Shown in pieces: positions 42,878-54,747 of a stretch of DNA of 64,000 bases (its first letter is position 1; each line of letters starts with the position of its first letter). The position numbers were made by a program, and so were the translations under genes. Origin of the DNA: Argyresthia goedartella (Eukaryota; Arthropoda; Insecta; Lepidoptera; Argyresthiidae). Below the pieces are notes generated by a model. That model was not told the origin of the DNA. It worked only from the letters and a program-made list of their open reading frames with translations, and did not search any database. The stretch covers positions 33,657,356-33,721,355 of the forward strand of contig OX463815.1 in the NCBI GenBank assembly GCA_949825045.1, in the 5' to 3' direction.

Positions 42878-43128
42878 TATAATATAATATATTGGACACT
42901 ATTTACAGACATTGATCTAGCTCCAAACTAGGATTCCCTGTATCTTGAGTACTAGACAACGATACATAAACTTATATAGATAAATATTATACTTAGATAG
43001 ATAAACAACCATGACTAGGCTATAAACATCCGTTTTCATCAAGCAAATATTTGCCCCCACTGGGACTCGAACCCGGGACCTTTGGCTTTGTAGGCAGGGT
43101 CATTGCCGACTCGGCCATTCGGGTCGTC
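42878..43128 (-). repeat. SINE family 2, full copy (inverted)
   Basis: AATATATTGGACACTATTTA to CCGACTCGGCCATTCGGGTC. Confidence 0.87.
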
Positions 43129-43244
43129 AAAAGAACATGCCGTGCAAACGTGGCCTTTGTCAGATCGATGCCACGTGGCCTAAGTGGGCACGACGCCCAT
43201 AAGGCACTAGAGGCTCGCCGTGATGCCGTAAACATAAAAAAAAA

Positions 43245-43443
43245 TAACATTTACATACAGGCACACACATTGCTTCTAGCCCCACACTAGGATACCCTGT
43301 GTCGTGGAAACCAGAAACAGCGACATCGCACACATAAGAACATCCAATACCTGGGGGTTTTTTTTTTCACCCCCCGCCGGGGATCGAACCCGGGACCTCT
43401 CGCATAGTAGACAGACCCACAACCGCTGCGCCACAGAGGTCGT
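43245..43443 (-). repeat. SINE family 1, full copy (inverted)
   Basis: ACATACAGGCACACACATTG to CAACCGCTGCGCCACAGAGG. Confidence 0.87.
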
Positions 43444-43499
43444 CTTAAACCTCAAGTCTAGTTGTATATGAAACAGCATTATATCAACTAGGTATGTCA

Positions 43500-43790
43500 A
43501 GAGCTCCGTGTCTAATGGGTGTAACGCTTGCTTCTCTTCGAATCCTGAGCAGGTACCAATGAGGTATTTTTTTTAAGTACATTATCAGTGTTTCGGATGA
43601 CACGTGAAGCTGTAGGTCCCGGCTATCATCAGGTCGTAAAGCCCCTCAAAACGCACTGAGCCAGCTTAGTGGAGTATGGCTTCTTACTCGTTTCCGGGTA
43701 AAGGCCTGTGCCCCTCGGTGGGGACATAGCGTCACGCTATTTCCCATACGGGATGGCAGAGGCACAGTTGTGCCCATGTTTAGCCAGTTA
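43500..43790 (+). repeat. SINE family 3 followed by an inverted SINE end
   Basis: GAGCTCCGTGTCTAATGGGT to CGGTGGGGACATA, then an inverted tail (AGCGTCACGCTATTTCCCAT). Confidence 0.75.
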
Positions 43791-44215
43791 TTAAATATCC
43801 AAATTTTTTAGAGTTTTGTACCTCAAAGTGTAAAAGCCCTTAAAGGATCACTGAAATTGCCATTTGAGCAATTTAAAAAGCATGTTAAAGCGACTTTGTC
43901 GAAAAAGGGATATTACAATGTTCCAAATTACTTAAATAACGGGACTGTGTGGGGATAATCTAACTCAACACAGACCTTGCTGTCAATAATTTTGTAATTA
44001 TTTATACCTGTTTATTAATTATAATAATTAATATTGTAATATTTGTATTAATTAAGCACAACCAAATTTTAAAAGAGATCTAAAAATCAATCTGTGGTAG
44101 TTTCTCCGCCCTCTTCTCCCACAGTGGTCCAATGTAGAGAGGAGACAAAAAATTATGTTTGCTAAGTATAGGTAAATAATTACGGTAATAAATAAATTTT
44201 ACTTTGACTTTGAGT
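43765..44215 (+). mobile_element. LINE 3' end with C-terminal coding remnant
   Basis: Codons QSVKALKGSLKLPFEQFKKH, then VKATLSKKGYYNVPNYLNNG and TVWG end in TAA at 43957-43959. The UTR with AGAGATCTAAAAATCAATCT and TTTGACTTTGA follows; the 18960-19115 fragment is from the same family. Confidence 0.75.
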
Positions 44216-44531
44216 TTCGTGTCCGTCCGTCCGTCTGTCACAGGCACTTTGCTTATTTCAATTAATACTTAATCCAGACAATCATAATAAAAATATATTA
44301 AATTATAACTTAAAAGAAATCGTGCACCAATTTACAAACTGTATTTTGTCTTATATTTTACGTAACTCTTATTTAGCCTCTACAGAAATAGCTCGGAGTG
44401 GTCACGAAGCGCTCTGAATATTTGAACACTATATTCTCAGGATTCAGTATACCTTTCTCACGAATACCATTTCAAGAAACATTTCGAATTTCCAATCAAT
44501 AGATACTTCTTTGAAATAGGGGGCTATTCAA

Positions 44532-44815
44532 AGTATATCATAGCGTCACGCCTTTTCCCATACGAGGTGGCAGAGGTAATATTGTGCTCACGTTTAGCCA
44601 GATATTCAGTACTCCATTACGCGTGACACGGCGCGAGCCCATCGACACAACTATGGAAGTGAAGGTTACCTCACGATGTTTTCCATCACCGTTAGAACGT
44701 CCGTATGATATACATACGATACATTACTTATCTAATTTGTACATGGTCAGCACCGGAAGAACCTGCATCTCCTGGGTGAGAAGCGAGAGTAAAACCACTA
44801 TACCACGGATATCAT
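44532..44815 (-). repeat. tRNA-headed SINE (inverted)
   Basis: Starts CATAGCGTCACGCCTTTTCC and ends at a degenerate head (GGTTCTTCCGGTGCTGACCA on the minus strand). Similar 3' ends at 43733, 61905-62050 and 19690. Confidence 0.65.
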
Positions 44816-44916
44816 ATCATCGCGGATTTTTCCCAGAATACCCGCCCGGCCACCGCTACCTTTGAACTACGCGGTAAAAAGAGGAATACTTATAAGAGCT
44901 CAGACTAAAGACTTCT

Positions 44917-45007
44917 ACTTGCTATGATCTCGGTATACATAGGTATACCGAGATCATAGCAAGTATGTATATAGATACGAGCGAGATATGTATAGACATA
45001 TCTCGCT
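44917..45007. repeat. Paired perfect hairpins sharing the loop ATAG
   Basis: 22-bp arms (ACTTGCTATGATCTCGGTAT...) around ATAG at 44917-44964, then 12-bp arms (AGCGAGATATGT) around ATAG at 44980-45007. Confidence 0.9.
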
Positions 45008-45242
45008 TCCTCAACACTCGTAAAAATCAATCAATCAATCAATCAATCAATAAGCCCACACTACCCCCTGCTGGGCACAGGAATTTTTACCACGTCACCT
45101 ACTCAGGTCCTGAGCCTCCCTCATCCACAGCCTACCAGCTATGGTGATGAGATCATCCATTAATCATAAGTCTCGGTAAATTCAAATCATTTCAATAAAA
45201 TATGTGATTAGGTTATAGATTTTTCAAACATAGCTATCCTCT

Positions 45243-45455
45243 TGACGACCTCTGTGGCGCGGCTTTTGTGGCTTTGCCTACCATACGAGAGGTCCCGGAT
45301 TCGATCACCGGCGGGGTGTACAGGAAAAAAAATACCCCAGGTCTTGAGTGTTTTTATGTGTGTGACGTCCTGTTTCTGGTTCCCACGACAGAGGGTATCC
45401 TAGTGTGGGGCCAGAAGCAAAGTATGTGCCTGCATGTAAATGTTTATGTTTATGC
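45243..45455 (+). repeat. SINE family 1
   Basis: TTGACGACCTCTGTGGCGCG head with altered box A, body and tail as usual. An (AATC)n run lies upstream near 45030. Confidence 0.85.
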
Positions 45456-45639
45456 TCTTTAATAATTAAATATAAAATTCAGGTTCATACTTTATACAGG
45501 CTACTCGTCCTCAGTTCAATTTGTATCTGATATCCCCCATTAGCAGACCTTTACCGTTGACCCGGGCTAATTAATTATTTAAGCGTTTTGCGTTTAAGCC
45601 ATGACACTATAATCGACTGAGTGTGTCCTTTTGGTACAG

Positions 45640-47140
45640 TGAGCGATGAAAATAGAATATATGAAAATATATCTAATAGTACTCTGAATAACAGATACCA
45701 TGAATTATACATAGGTATTTACCCAACTGACATTGAAGATGTAGAATTACAATTTCAGAACATTAAAGATGCTATAGAAGTTGCCAGCAAAAATATAAAA
45801 CAGAATAAACCCAATCACAATAAATTAAGTAGACAAGATGAACTTACGAGAGAAAAAAATCCTCACAATTCTACAGTTTGGATAGAATATCTAAACGTCA
45901 TCTCAGAAAAGACACTTCAACTCCGCTCTAGTAAAGAAGGCAATCTAAACCAAATCTTTTTTAAATAAGGTTTTCTAAAGGAAATTCTTGGATTACTATA
46001 CTGACGCTGAAATCGGACAGAAACAAGGAATAGAGAAGAAATAATAGTCAAATGCTAAAAAAAATATCAACAGTTACTCCGATTCCACAAAAAATATTAT
46101 ACCAGATAATAATAGATAGTAAATGCTCCGATGTATTCCCCTACATAACCGGGAACCAGTAACCTCCATGCTAAAATCACTCCAGAATCAATATAACCAT
46201 CCTTCATACATCCAAATTATAGAGACAGTTTATAAATCAGTAATGCACATATATAACTGAATCTAGCTGAACCATCGTTCTCAATAGACCGGGGAGTGAA
46301 ACAGGGAGAGCCGATGTCTCCGAAACTCTTCATCTGCACTCTAGAAGAAGTTTTTAAGAAGCTGGCGGTCCCATGGACGGACAAGGACATTGATGACGGC
46401 GAAAGAAGACTACCAACCTTCGCTTCGAGGATGACATTGTCTTTTTCGCCCCAACGGCTCCCGATCTTGAGCAAATGCTGCAATAACTCAGTACAGCGAG
46501 CCTTGAGGTTATACTGAAGATGAATCAGTTAAAACCCAAGCCAAGAGCAATAGCAAGTAAAGTAGGGTCGAGGTATATGGCAGGAGTATACCTTCTTGGG
46601 CCAGATAGTGTCCTGTCCTTCGAAAAGAGGCAAGACAGGGAGAAGAGTCTCAAACGCCTGGCAGAGCTTCTGCTCCACGAAGGAACGATACGAACGAAGG
46701 TCGATATGTGTATTCTGCCTAACCTACCTTCCTCTATTTATGGTGCTCAGACGTGGTCGCTGACCGTACTTTAGAAGTCCAAGCTTAAGGTTTGCCAGCA
46801 AGCCATGGAGCACGGCATTTTAAATGTTCGAAGGACGGATCACGTCAGGAGCACGATACTGCGCTCCTTGGCTGGCATTACCGATGTAGATGTGCAGACC
46901 GCCAAGCTGAAATAGAGCTGGGCCAATCATGTCTGTCGCATGCATCCAGACAGATGGGCCAACACCGTCATTAACTGGGTGCCACAAGACGGACGCCCCG
47001 GCGCAGGCCGAGGCGGAGATGGCGGGACGACCTGGATAAATTTCAGCCCTGGTGGACGGACGTAGCCCAAGATAGGGAATTGTGGTTACGACATGGCGAT
47101 ACATTTGCCTAGAAGTGGCACACTTAACGGCTACAGAAAA
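45640..47140 (+). pseudogene. RTE-clade LINE ORF, decayed
   Basis: Pieces in order: linker (IEDVELQFQNIKDAIEVASK, KLSRQDELTREK, WIEYLNVISEKTLQLR); RT palm (SMLKSLQNQYNHPSYIQIIE, FSIDRGVKQGEPMSPKLFIC); the catalytic box as LRFEDDIVFFAP, where RTE elements have FADD; then KVDMCILPNLPSSIYGAQTW; and a C-terminal SWANHVCRMHPDRWANTVIN region ending near 47140. Frames change at about 46420 and 46500, and stops at 46500, 46772 and 46912 break it. Endonuclease absent. Confidence 0.8.
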
Positions 47141-50100
47141 AAACAGATATGACGGTTGATCTACAAAGCCGAAAATAGTCTATTATAACAATTGCAACAA
47201 GCCTAATATATCCCCTCGACTGCCTGCTAAGGTAAACGATTTGACGAGTAGAATTCCCCTTCTCACTTTTCTGTTCTACCGTTCATTTAGACTTTCCAAT
47301 ACTTTACAAACAAACTAAAACCCTAGCAGTAATTCAGATCGTTAGCGAAGAAAAAACTAGATTTATTTCAACCTTAACGCCTTTTCTCAAATAATGCAAA
47401 CACTCTAAAAACTCCATGCAAAACTGAATGGCCTTCCCCAATGACGGCCATTCGAAAAACTATTTTAAAAACCGTTCTCCCGGCAACCTATTAAAAACTT
47501 CCACTTAACCCGGCGCTGGGCGTACTCACGATCGATCGCTTCGTACAAACTGACTGCCTCAATGGGATGCGCGCGCAGACGCCTTACGTAATGCGCAGAA
47601 CAACCCACCTGTTGCTTGTCGTCGCCTTAACACAACACGGATATGTCAAATAGGCAGCACTTAAAGGCGGTAGTAGTGCTGAAGCGAGCGAGGTGATTTG
47701 GCAGCGTAATAATGTCAATGCACCCTGCAACCTTCAGTGCACTCAAGTGCATGGCTGCTAATGATCTCTAGTAGGGACCTATTTAATTGTATGTCTTTTA
47801 CGATACAACTGCGCTCATTGTATTCCAAACTAAATACCTATTTAAAACTGGAGCAGCAGGAACATATTGCAATAAAATTCCTAAAGCAATTTCGATCGTG
47901 ACAAGTCATTAATCAGACACATTTGCAGGCAAAATAAAATCCGTCACACACTTGCCTAGGGTGTAGAAATATCGGAAATACGTTTTCCCACGGGATAAAA
48001 ACAGACAAGACTATGAAAACAGATGAGCCCTTTGACCTTTAAACATAAACAAAAGCTCAGTGACATTTAGTCTGAGGGCGTTGAGTACTAAAATAAGTAA
48101 CGATTATTTATTACACTAAACTATAAATAGCACATAAACGTCTCCACCGAGAGGCCTTTACTCGAATTCAAGTAATATGGAGTGAAACTCCGCACTGGCT
48201 CAGTGGGGGTTGATGAAGTGGTGCTACTGGGCGTAACGTTAAGGCGTGTGAACTGTCATGAACATAAGAGCCATGTTTTATTTAAAAAATATATGGAACT
48301 ACAACGCCATGAGCGTTGTCCGGTGCTTTAAAATTTAAAAATTGCTCATTTGCCACAAACAAGTAAATACTTTTTAAATGCCAAAATCTTTGTTATTCGG
48401 CTAGTGGGTTTGTGGGTTTTGATTCCATACCTTGAAGTTATAAGCATTTGGTGGGATTTGACACTAACTGAGACGCCAAATTCAATGTTCTTTTGTAGAG
48501 CTTAATTCCATAATGCTGAAAATTCAATTTTGGGCTGAATACGTTTCAGCGGGTTTTGAAACTCAAACTCAAAGCTTTATTTTTTAACTGGACGACGATA
48601 TATACGTTTTATACCAACGGAACAAACATTTAGCCTGTGCAATGTGAATATTTATAGCCGAACAGAGACAAATCAAATTAAGTACCACTTAAATGTCATG
48701 CTGAGAGACAGTGGCAGTATGACTTTGACTGTCCGTCAAACTTTGAGACGTCGGTTGTACATAAGGGCCTGACATCAGTAGTTTTGGCGAGAAAGATGAA
48801 AAAAAACATCCATCCATCTTTACAAACGTTGGCGTCCATAATGAGATGATTATAGTTATTATAGACCTCTTGTCTTAACAGATGGTTAACCCCTATGCCC
48901 TGGTGACGTCACTGTGCCGTTATAGGTTTTGAATTTTATTAAAATGGCACGAGGCTCAAAATGCGACCTCATAATCTGGTCCAGGGCTCGAGAGGTTAAA
49001 CAGGAAAATCTGTGTTCCTGCCGCACTATTTGGGAAAAAGCGTGTTTATTAGATATGAAAAAGTAGTAAAGCATCAAACTCCTTGATTGTAGATAATTTA
49101 ATCTATGACCGAGAGTAATTTGGTAAGTAAGAGTCTAGGAATGACGAGTAATGCGTCGAGTAAAAGATCCCTCTGACTAAGAAACCCGGTTGACATACAC
49201 AAGGCATTAGACACGTGAGTCTGATCTACACAAAAGTAGGGTAGGCAACGAAGGCACGTCTAGACGGAGGGACGGACGGCTGTGGCCAACGGCGCGGGGG
49301 CTTTTAAGGGCCGTATCTAATTCTACATGACGTAACCATGGGCCGTATCTGCTGATTCTACATGACGTAATCACTACCAAACTCAAGGGCACATTATGTA
49401 TTGAACTAAATTGAATCTGTACTTATATCATTTTGAATTGATTTGAATTCAATCTGTAATATTTGTAATATTTCGCATATATTTGTGTCGATTTGGAATT
49501 TTCTGAAATGCACGAGTAATTAATGTTAATAATAAATAAATAATGTTTAGGTTAGCAGAAGTAAATATCAGACGCAGGTGGATTCTGAATAGATTCCCCA
49601 TGAAACATATAGCCATGTTGTGTGACTTGAGATTGTTGAAGTAGTTTAATTGAAAAATTATTGAAAAGTAAGAGAGCGTCAACGCTTAACAACCCAACAA
49701 ATGAGTGGCTAAAGGAGTATTATACTTTTATTAGTAAACAGCCATTTCGCTAGCGGAGTCAAGCCTGCGCGAGATCTGGCCTATGTTCAAAATATTACGC
49801 CCTAACAGTATTCCAACTTTCAGACAGATTTAAGTCTAACGTAATAAAATAACCTCTCACTTCATCGCCGCTTCTATTCAAGCCGTTAAACACGGACAGC
49901 TCATAACAAAGCAGTGGAATCACAAAGTGAGATTACAGTGGGATTGTCGTTTCACACAATACGCTACGCGTTCCGGGGGAATATTCTTCAAATGATGCAA
50001 ATAAATGTACCCTTAGATTATGTTTGAATACAACGAGACTGAACATGTTTTGTTTGTATAAAAACCATTAGTATCAGCTTAAGTATCTAATCCCGCCTTT

Positions 50101-50190
50101 ATAAGCTGTTGCTTTAAGTTACTAACCTAAACAATACTTATACGTTAGCCCTCACTTACCTAGCAGAACGTGCATAAACTTAAGGTGGCA
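47141..50190. other. Few recognisable repeats
   Basis: Only a degenerate inverted SINE family 3 piece (about 48141-48225) and a local duplication of GGGCCGTATCT...ATTCTACATGACGTAA (49310-49375) stand out. A GC-richer stretch lies at 47510-47760. No exon chain found. Confidence 0.45.
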
Positions 50191-50194
50191 TAAA

Positions 50195-50500
50195 GAGCAA
50201 TGGAGCGTTGTTGGGTATCTCTCTCGTAGACTGGATGCCAAATAAGAAAGTCGAAGTCGTAGGCAACCGGATAACGAGACTAAGTTGGAAGTGGGAGGGA
50301 CACTTGACTTGACTTGGAAGACGGACGATGGACCAAAGCAGTCAAAGAGTGGTGGCCAACGGGAGCGCCACGGCCAAGGAAAGACCAGCTGCCCGATGGT
50401 CTGACGATGTCATCAAGGCAAAAAGTCGACGGGATGTCACTGGACCGTAAGAATTAGTGCTATAGAGAAGATGCCTGTGCCTATGATGGTGATGGTGATA
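50195..50500 (+). pseudogene. RTE-like LINE C-terminal fragment, decayed
   Basis: LLGISLVDWMPNKKVEVVGN then RITRLSWKWEGHL, a stop, and in shifted frames GRRTMDQSSQRVV and PAARWSDDVIKAKSRR, matching the end pattern of RTE-type ORFs. Confidence 0.6.
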
Positions 50501-50571
50501 ATGATTTTGACATGCGTTAAAGTATGTAGTTGTCGAATGTAAGCCTTATATTAGCATAGGGGGAATTCATA

Positions 50572-51448
50572 AGAATTCACTTTGTGCCAAGACTTTGAAT
50601 TTGGTATAGTCTTAGGTATGGTATTAAGGATTTAGGAAGACACCACCAGCAACTAGTGCGCGACCTTTGGTGGCCTGTTTGCTATAAATAAATCCGCCAT
50701 CTGTGTAGGTATTTTCAACAGATGAAGTTATATTAGACATGAAACCTTGAATATTACCACTTTTAATGGGTTTTAGGATGCGAAGAATTAATTTCTAAGG
50801 TCAATTTTGTGTTTCAAAATTATTCTCAAGGTCTTTTTTTATATTACCTTTTTTTCTTACTTGTTGACACATTTTTGTTTTTGACATATCGAAGAACGGC
50901 TATACCTTGACATATAGAGCATCATGTCGGATTTGTGATTATCTGGCATCTCGGTTGGAAGGTAGCAGATTCCGACTCCAAAAGCTAGTACCACGGAAAG
51001 TCATGGAAGGGCCGATCTTTGATATGTCAGAAATGAAAATCTTTCGAGTACTAAGAAAATTGTAAATCGCTAGAGCTATTGAAGCCGGATTCAGCAAACT
51101 TTCAACCAAAGATGCCAGATAATGACATACCAGACAGAGCAGCAAAATGTGTCAAAAAGTAAGAATAAAATAGGTTATATAAAAACATACCTTTAAATTT
51201 ATTTTGAAACACAAATTAGACCTTAGAAATATATTCTATTCATCCTAGAACCTACAAAAAGTGGTATAACTCAAGATTTTGTGTCTAATAGAAGCCCATA
51301 TATTAAAAATACCCACACAGAAGCCAGATTTATGGCAAACAGACCAACAGCGGTCGCGCACAAGTTGCTGGTAGTGGTATCCTAAATCCTTAAGTCCTTA
51401 CCTAAGACCATACCAAATTTCAAAAACTTGGCACAAGCATTCTTCAAA
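50572..51448. mobile_element. ~880-bp fold-back element
   Basis: Long imperfect palindrome: left arm with TTGTGCCAAGACTTTGAATT, GGATTTAGGAAGACACCACC and TTCTAAGGTCAATTTTGTGTTTC; right arm carries the complements (AGTTGCTGGTAGTGGTATCC, GAAACACAAATTAGACCTTA). Arms of ~400 bp meet near 51010. No transposase. Confidence 0.82.
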
Positions 51449-51847
51449 ACAAACTTTTCTCATCAATTTGGAATTATTACTTTTCAGCTATATTATAAGT
51501 CTCCTTTGATTTAAATAAGCAAACATGTATACCACCGCAATTGCTTGGTTAAAGTTAGTTTATCCTTCACAGTTTACATTATTGACGGTTTTGACCTACT
51601 TAGCTGAGGCTTTAGAGTATGCCTGAGTACAAGCTATGCGCTTCCATTATGAGGCCGTCTTGCCTTATTACTTGAAAAGGTCGTTGCTTCAGGTATTAGT
51701 TTAGTTCGCGCTTATCATCAAGATCAATAACATTTAACAGAACCGTCATCATCAAGAAGTTAAACATCGTCAAGAGTATACGAGTATAAAATGATTGCAG
51801 TTTAAATTAAATCCAGCACTGCATTATAGTATTGTATTTAAAGTACG

Positions 51848-52225
51848 CTATAAAGTTATAGTCATGGTCGATTTCAAATTGAAAAATAGCCATTCACAAG
51901 CATTCAACCCACTACTCTTACTTATTGGTTCTGTATCAGAGCCATAAAGGGGTTTATTGTGGTTTAAGTGCGGAACCATAAAAACTGGGTTATATCTAGT
52001 TGCATGCAACACCATAGTCTGCGTTCGTAGCCAGGGTTCAACGAACTCTAATCCAAAAGGTAGTCGGGAAGGCGTTGTTTCTGCAGTGTTTATAAATATT
52101 AGTAAAGCCGTAATCGAATTCGGAGCTTTAGGCTTACGTGGAAAGCGATCGATAGAAGCTTGATTGAAAAATAATAGATTACTTAGAAAACTACATATTG
52201 TACTCAGCTTTCGTAAACGATTCAT
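51848..52225 (-). CDS. Unidentified 125-aa open frame
   Basis: ATG to TAG with no interruption in AT-rich DNA next to the Tc1-like element. Composition looks protein-like in the centre (FPRKPKAPNSITALLIFINT, PFGLEFVEPWLRTQTMVLHA, YNPVFMVPHLNHNK) but I recognise no family. It could be a fragment of a transposon gene or a chance frame; the opposite strand is partly open too. Confidence 0.3.
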   Translation of the reverse strand: MNRLRKLSTICSFLSNLLFFNQASIDRFPRKPKAPNSITALLIFINTAETTPSRLPFGLEFVEPWLRTQTMVLHATRYNPVFMVPHLNHNKPLYGSDTEPISKSSGLNACEWLFFNLKSTMTITL

Positions 52226-52250
52226 ATTTTTGGTGGTAGAAATATATATA

Positions 52251-53999
52251 CAGTGGTGGTCATATAATTAAGAACGGCTATTTGAAAACAAGCTTTTTTC
52301 AAACTTACGAGAATAACACTTATTGCATATCGTTTTGTATCTCTCTCGGTATCGTAAAACTGTTTTACACAATCGTAGCATACAGTTATAATATGATAAA
52401 TTCAACAATATTATTATATAAGTAAACTTTTTGTATATAATATATCTTAACATGTTATTGCAAACTTACTGGCTGGCCACATAATTAAGAACGCTGGATA
52501 GTTTATTTTTTTATTCAAATTTAAATAGAGAACACTCTGTAACTAGGCCACTATTCGAGTAATTTTGGCGCCATTTAGTTCTGTAAAAGTCAAAAAGTTG
52601 ATCGTTTCATAATAAAAAAATGGGAAAAAATAAAAGTTGTGATGCATCTACAAGGGAAGTAATAATAAAACTTCGCGATATGAATTGGTCATATAAAAAG
52701 ATTGCCAATCATTTGCAGTGCTCAAAAACGATGATATTCCACGCTGTGAAGCATTTCAACACACATCAAACAACTTTAAATATTCCTCGTGTACCTAAAC
52801 AGAGAAAGTCATCTCAGCGAGACGATCGAAATATCGTGCGTTTGGCAAAACAATACCCTTTTAAGGGGTCTAATGAGTTAAAAAAAGAATGCTTTGGTGA
52901 CAATAACCCTTCAGCGATCTCAGCGCGCACTATCCGAAGGCGATTGGTAGAAGCGAAGTTGAACGGAAGGATAGCAAGAAAGGTGCCCATGTTGAAACAG
53001 TGTCATAGGCAAGCCCGGCTTGCATTTGCTAGGAGGTGTGAAAGCTGGACAGAAAGACAGTGGAAAAATGTTCTTTTCTCTGACGAAACAAAAATTAACA
53101 GAGTATGTTCTGATGGGAAACGATATGTTCGACGCCCTCCGAATACAGTATTCGACCCCAAGTACACAAAAATGACATTAAAGCATGGTGGTGGAAATGT
53201 GAAAATTTGGGGATGCTTCTCTGGTCATGGTGTTGGACCTGTTAGACTGATAGAAGGAAACATGGATCAATTCCAGTACAAAAATATACTCGAAGAAACT
53301 ATGTTACCATATGCTGAAGACGTACTTCCGATTATTTGGACTTTCCAACACGACAACGATCCGAAACACACTGCACGCACCGTTTAAGAATTCCTCACAT
53401 CTCAATCAGTTTCTGTCTTAGAATGGCCACCGAACAGCCCAGATTTAAATCCCATAGAGCATCTTTGGTGCGAAGTCAAGAAAAAGGTTTCAAATCGACG
53501 ATGTGGTAACCTAACTGAGTTATATAACGTTTTTTTTAGAAGAATGGCGCTCTTTTTCTCTTGAAAAATGTTCAAAATTGATAGAATCAATGCCTCGTCG
53601 GTGTAAGGCAGTTATTAAAAGCCATGGTCACGCTACAAACTATTAACTTAGAATTAAATGTATTAAATTATAATTTTTAACATTGTCACTGTCTTATTTA
53701 ATGTGATTTGTAAAATCCAAGTATCTACGGAAACAACTCTCGAGCAGCTTAAGAATCGTTCTTAATGATTTGTTCAGCATTTTTACTACTTGAATTTGTA
53801 ATTATCGATAATCAATTAAATTTGTAAAAAAATAGTAAATGTTTTAAATATTTACTCCTAATCCCGTTTACTTTATCGATGTAGCTATTTCATAACACAA
53901 CTAATTACTTTTAAGAAGGAACTTAAAAGTACACATAGCATAGTTTTGAAAAAAAATATCTGGTACTACAAATCGTTCTTAATTATATGACCACCACTG
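52251..53999 (+). mobile_element. Tc1-like element (DD34E) with IR/DR ends, inactive
   Basis: Outer repeats CAGTGGTGGTCATATAATTA-AGAACG (52251-52276) and its complement (53974-53999), flanked by TA. Inner copies of the CATAATTAAGAACG core at about 52479-52493 and 53757-53772 give the two-repeats-per-end (IR/DR) layout. Confidence 0.92.
52620..53645 (+). pseudogene. Tc1-like transposase, two disabling mutations
   Basis: Paired helix-turn-helix DNA-binding region at the start (REVIIKLRDMNWSYKKIANH). Catalytic residues: first Asp in NVLFSDETKIN, second in TFQHDNDPKHTART, and Glu in NSPDLNPIEHLW, giving DD34E spacing when the stop is counted as a residue. A TAA at 53385-53387 cuts the protein after 255 residues, between second Asp and Glu. 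A T-run at about 53530-53537 then shifts the frame; the true C-terminus (LIESMPRRCKAVIKSHGHAT) is in another frame and ends at 53645. Confidence 0.9.
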
Positions 54000-54155
54000 T
54001 ATATGTATAACTTCGCTAAGAGGCCTCAGAGTCGGTTCGAAGAAGCAAATTAATAAGGCACAACGAACTATAAGAATTAAGTTTAAATTTTTCACGTGAG
54101 TCTAAAATGCTTTTTTTTTATCACATACCAAAACCAAACGACGTGACAGATAAAT

Positions 54156-54328
54156 CTTACCTCCAAGGGCGTACCCAGGATTTCAGCTAGAGAGGGCAGC
54201 TCATACCTGTTTCGAGAAGATGGTCGGTCAGGTATAATGAAACAAAAAATGTAGACGTTTATTTTATCTTCTAGGGGGGGGGTAGCAGCCCCCCCTGCCC
54301 CTACCTGGGTACGCCCATGCTTACCTCC
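54156..54328. mobile_element. MITE with GGGCGTACCCAGG TIRs and 9-bp target duplication
   Basis: TIRs GGGCGTACCCAGG at 54167-54179 and its complement at 54304-54316; CTTACCTCC repeats directly at 54156-54164 and 54320-54328. The centre has G9 and C7 runs. Confidence 0.85.
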
Positions 54329-54460
54329 TCTATGTCGAAACTAATTTGATGTGATTCCTCATTGGAATAGTTTATTACCAGTCGTAACACATGCGCCTAC
54401 AATACACACTATAAACTCTTACTTCAATCATGAGCTCCAAAATTCTCCAAAAAACTCCAT

Positions 54461-54668
54461 TGACGAGCTCTGTGGCGTTGATGTTCAAGGCTCTGCCTTC
54501 CAAACGAGAGATCCCGGGTTCGAATACCAACTCAGGAGGAAAATGAAACCCCAGGTATTCGACATTTATATGTGTGTGACGTCGCTCATACTGAATTCTA
54601 CAACACAGGATGTCCTAGTGTGGGACCAGAAGTAACGCATATGCCTATATATAAATGTTTATGTTTAA
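54461..54668 (+). repeat. SINE family 1, diverged
   Basis: GACGAGCTCTGTGGCGTTGA head, box B GGTTCGAATACC, tail CTATATATAAATGTTTATG. Confidence 0.78.
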
Positions 54669-54747
54669 AAGACCGACAATCTCCTGCCTCTCGGGAATCC
54701 AACAGCCGGCTTCGTCCAATCTCATCCCCAGTCCAAACTCACACGCT

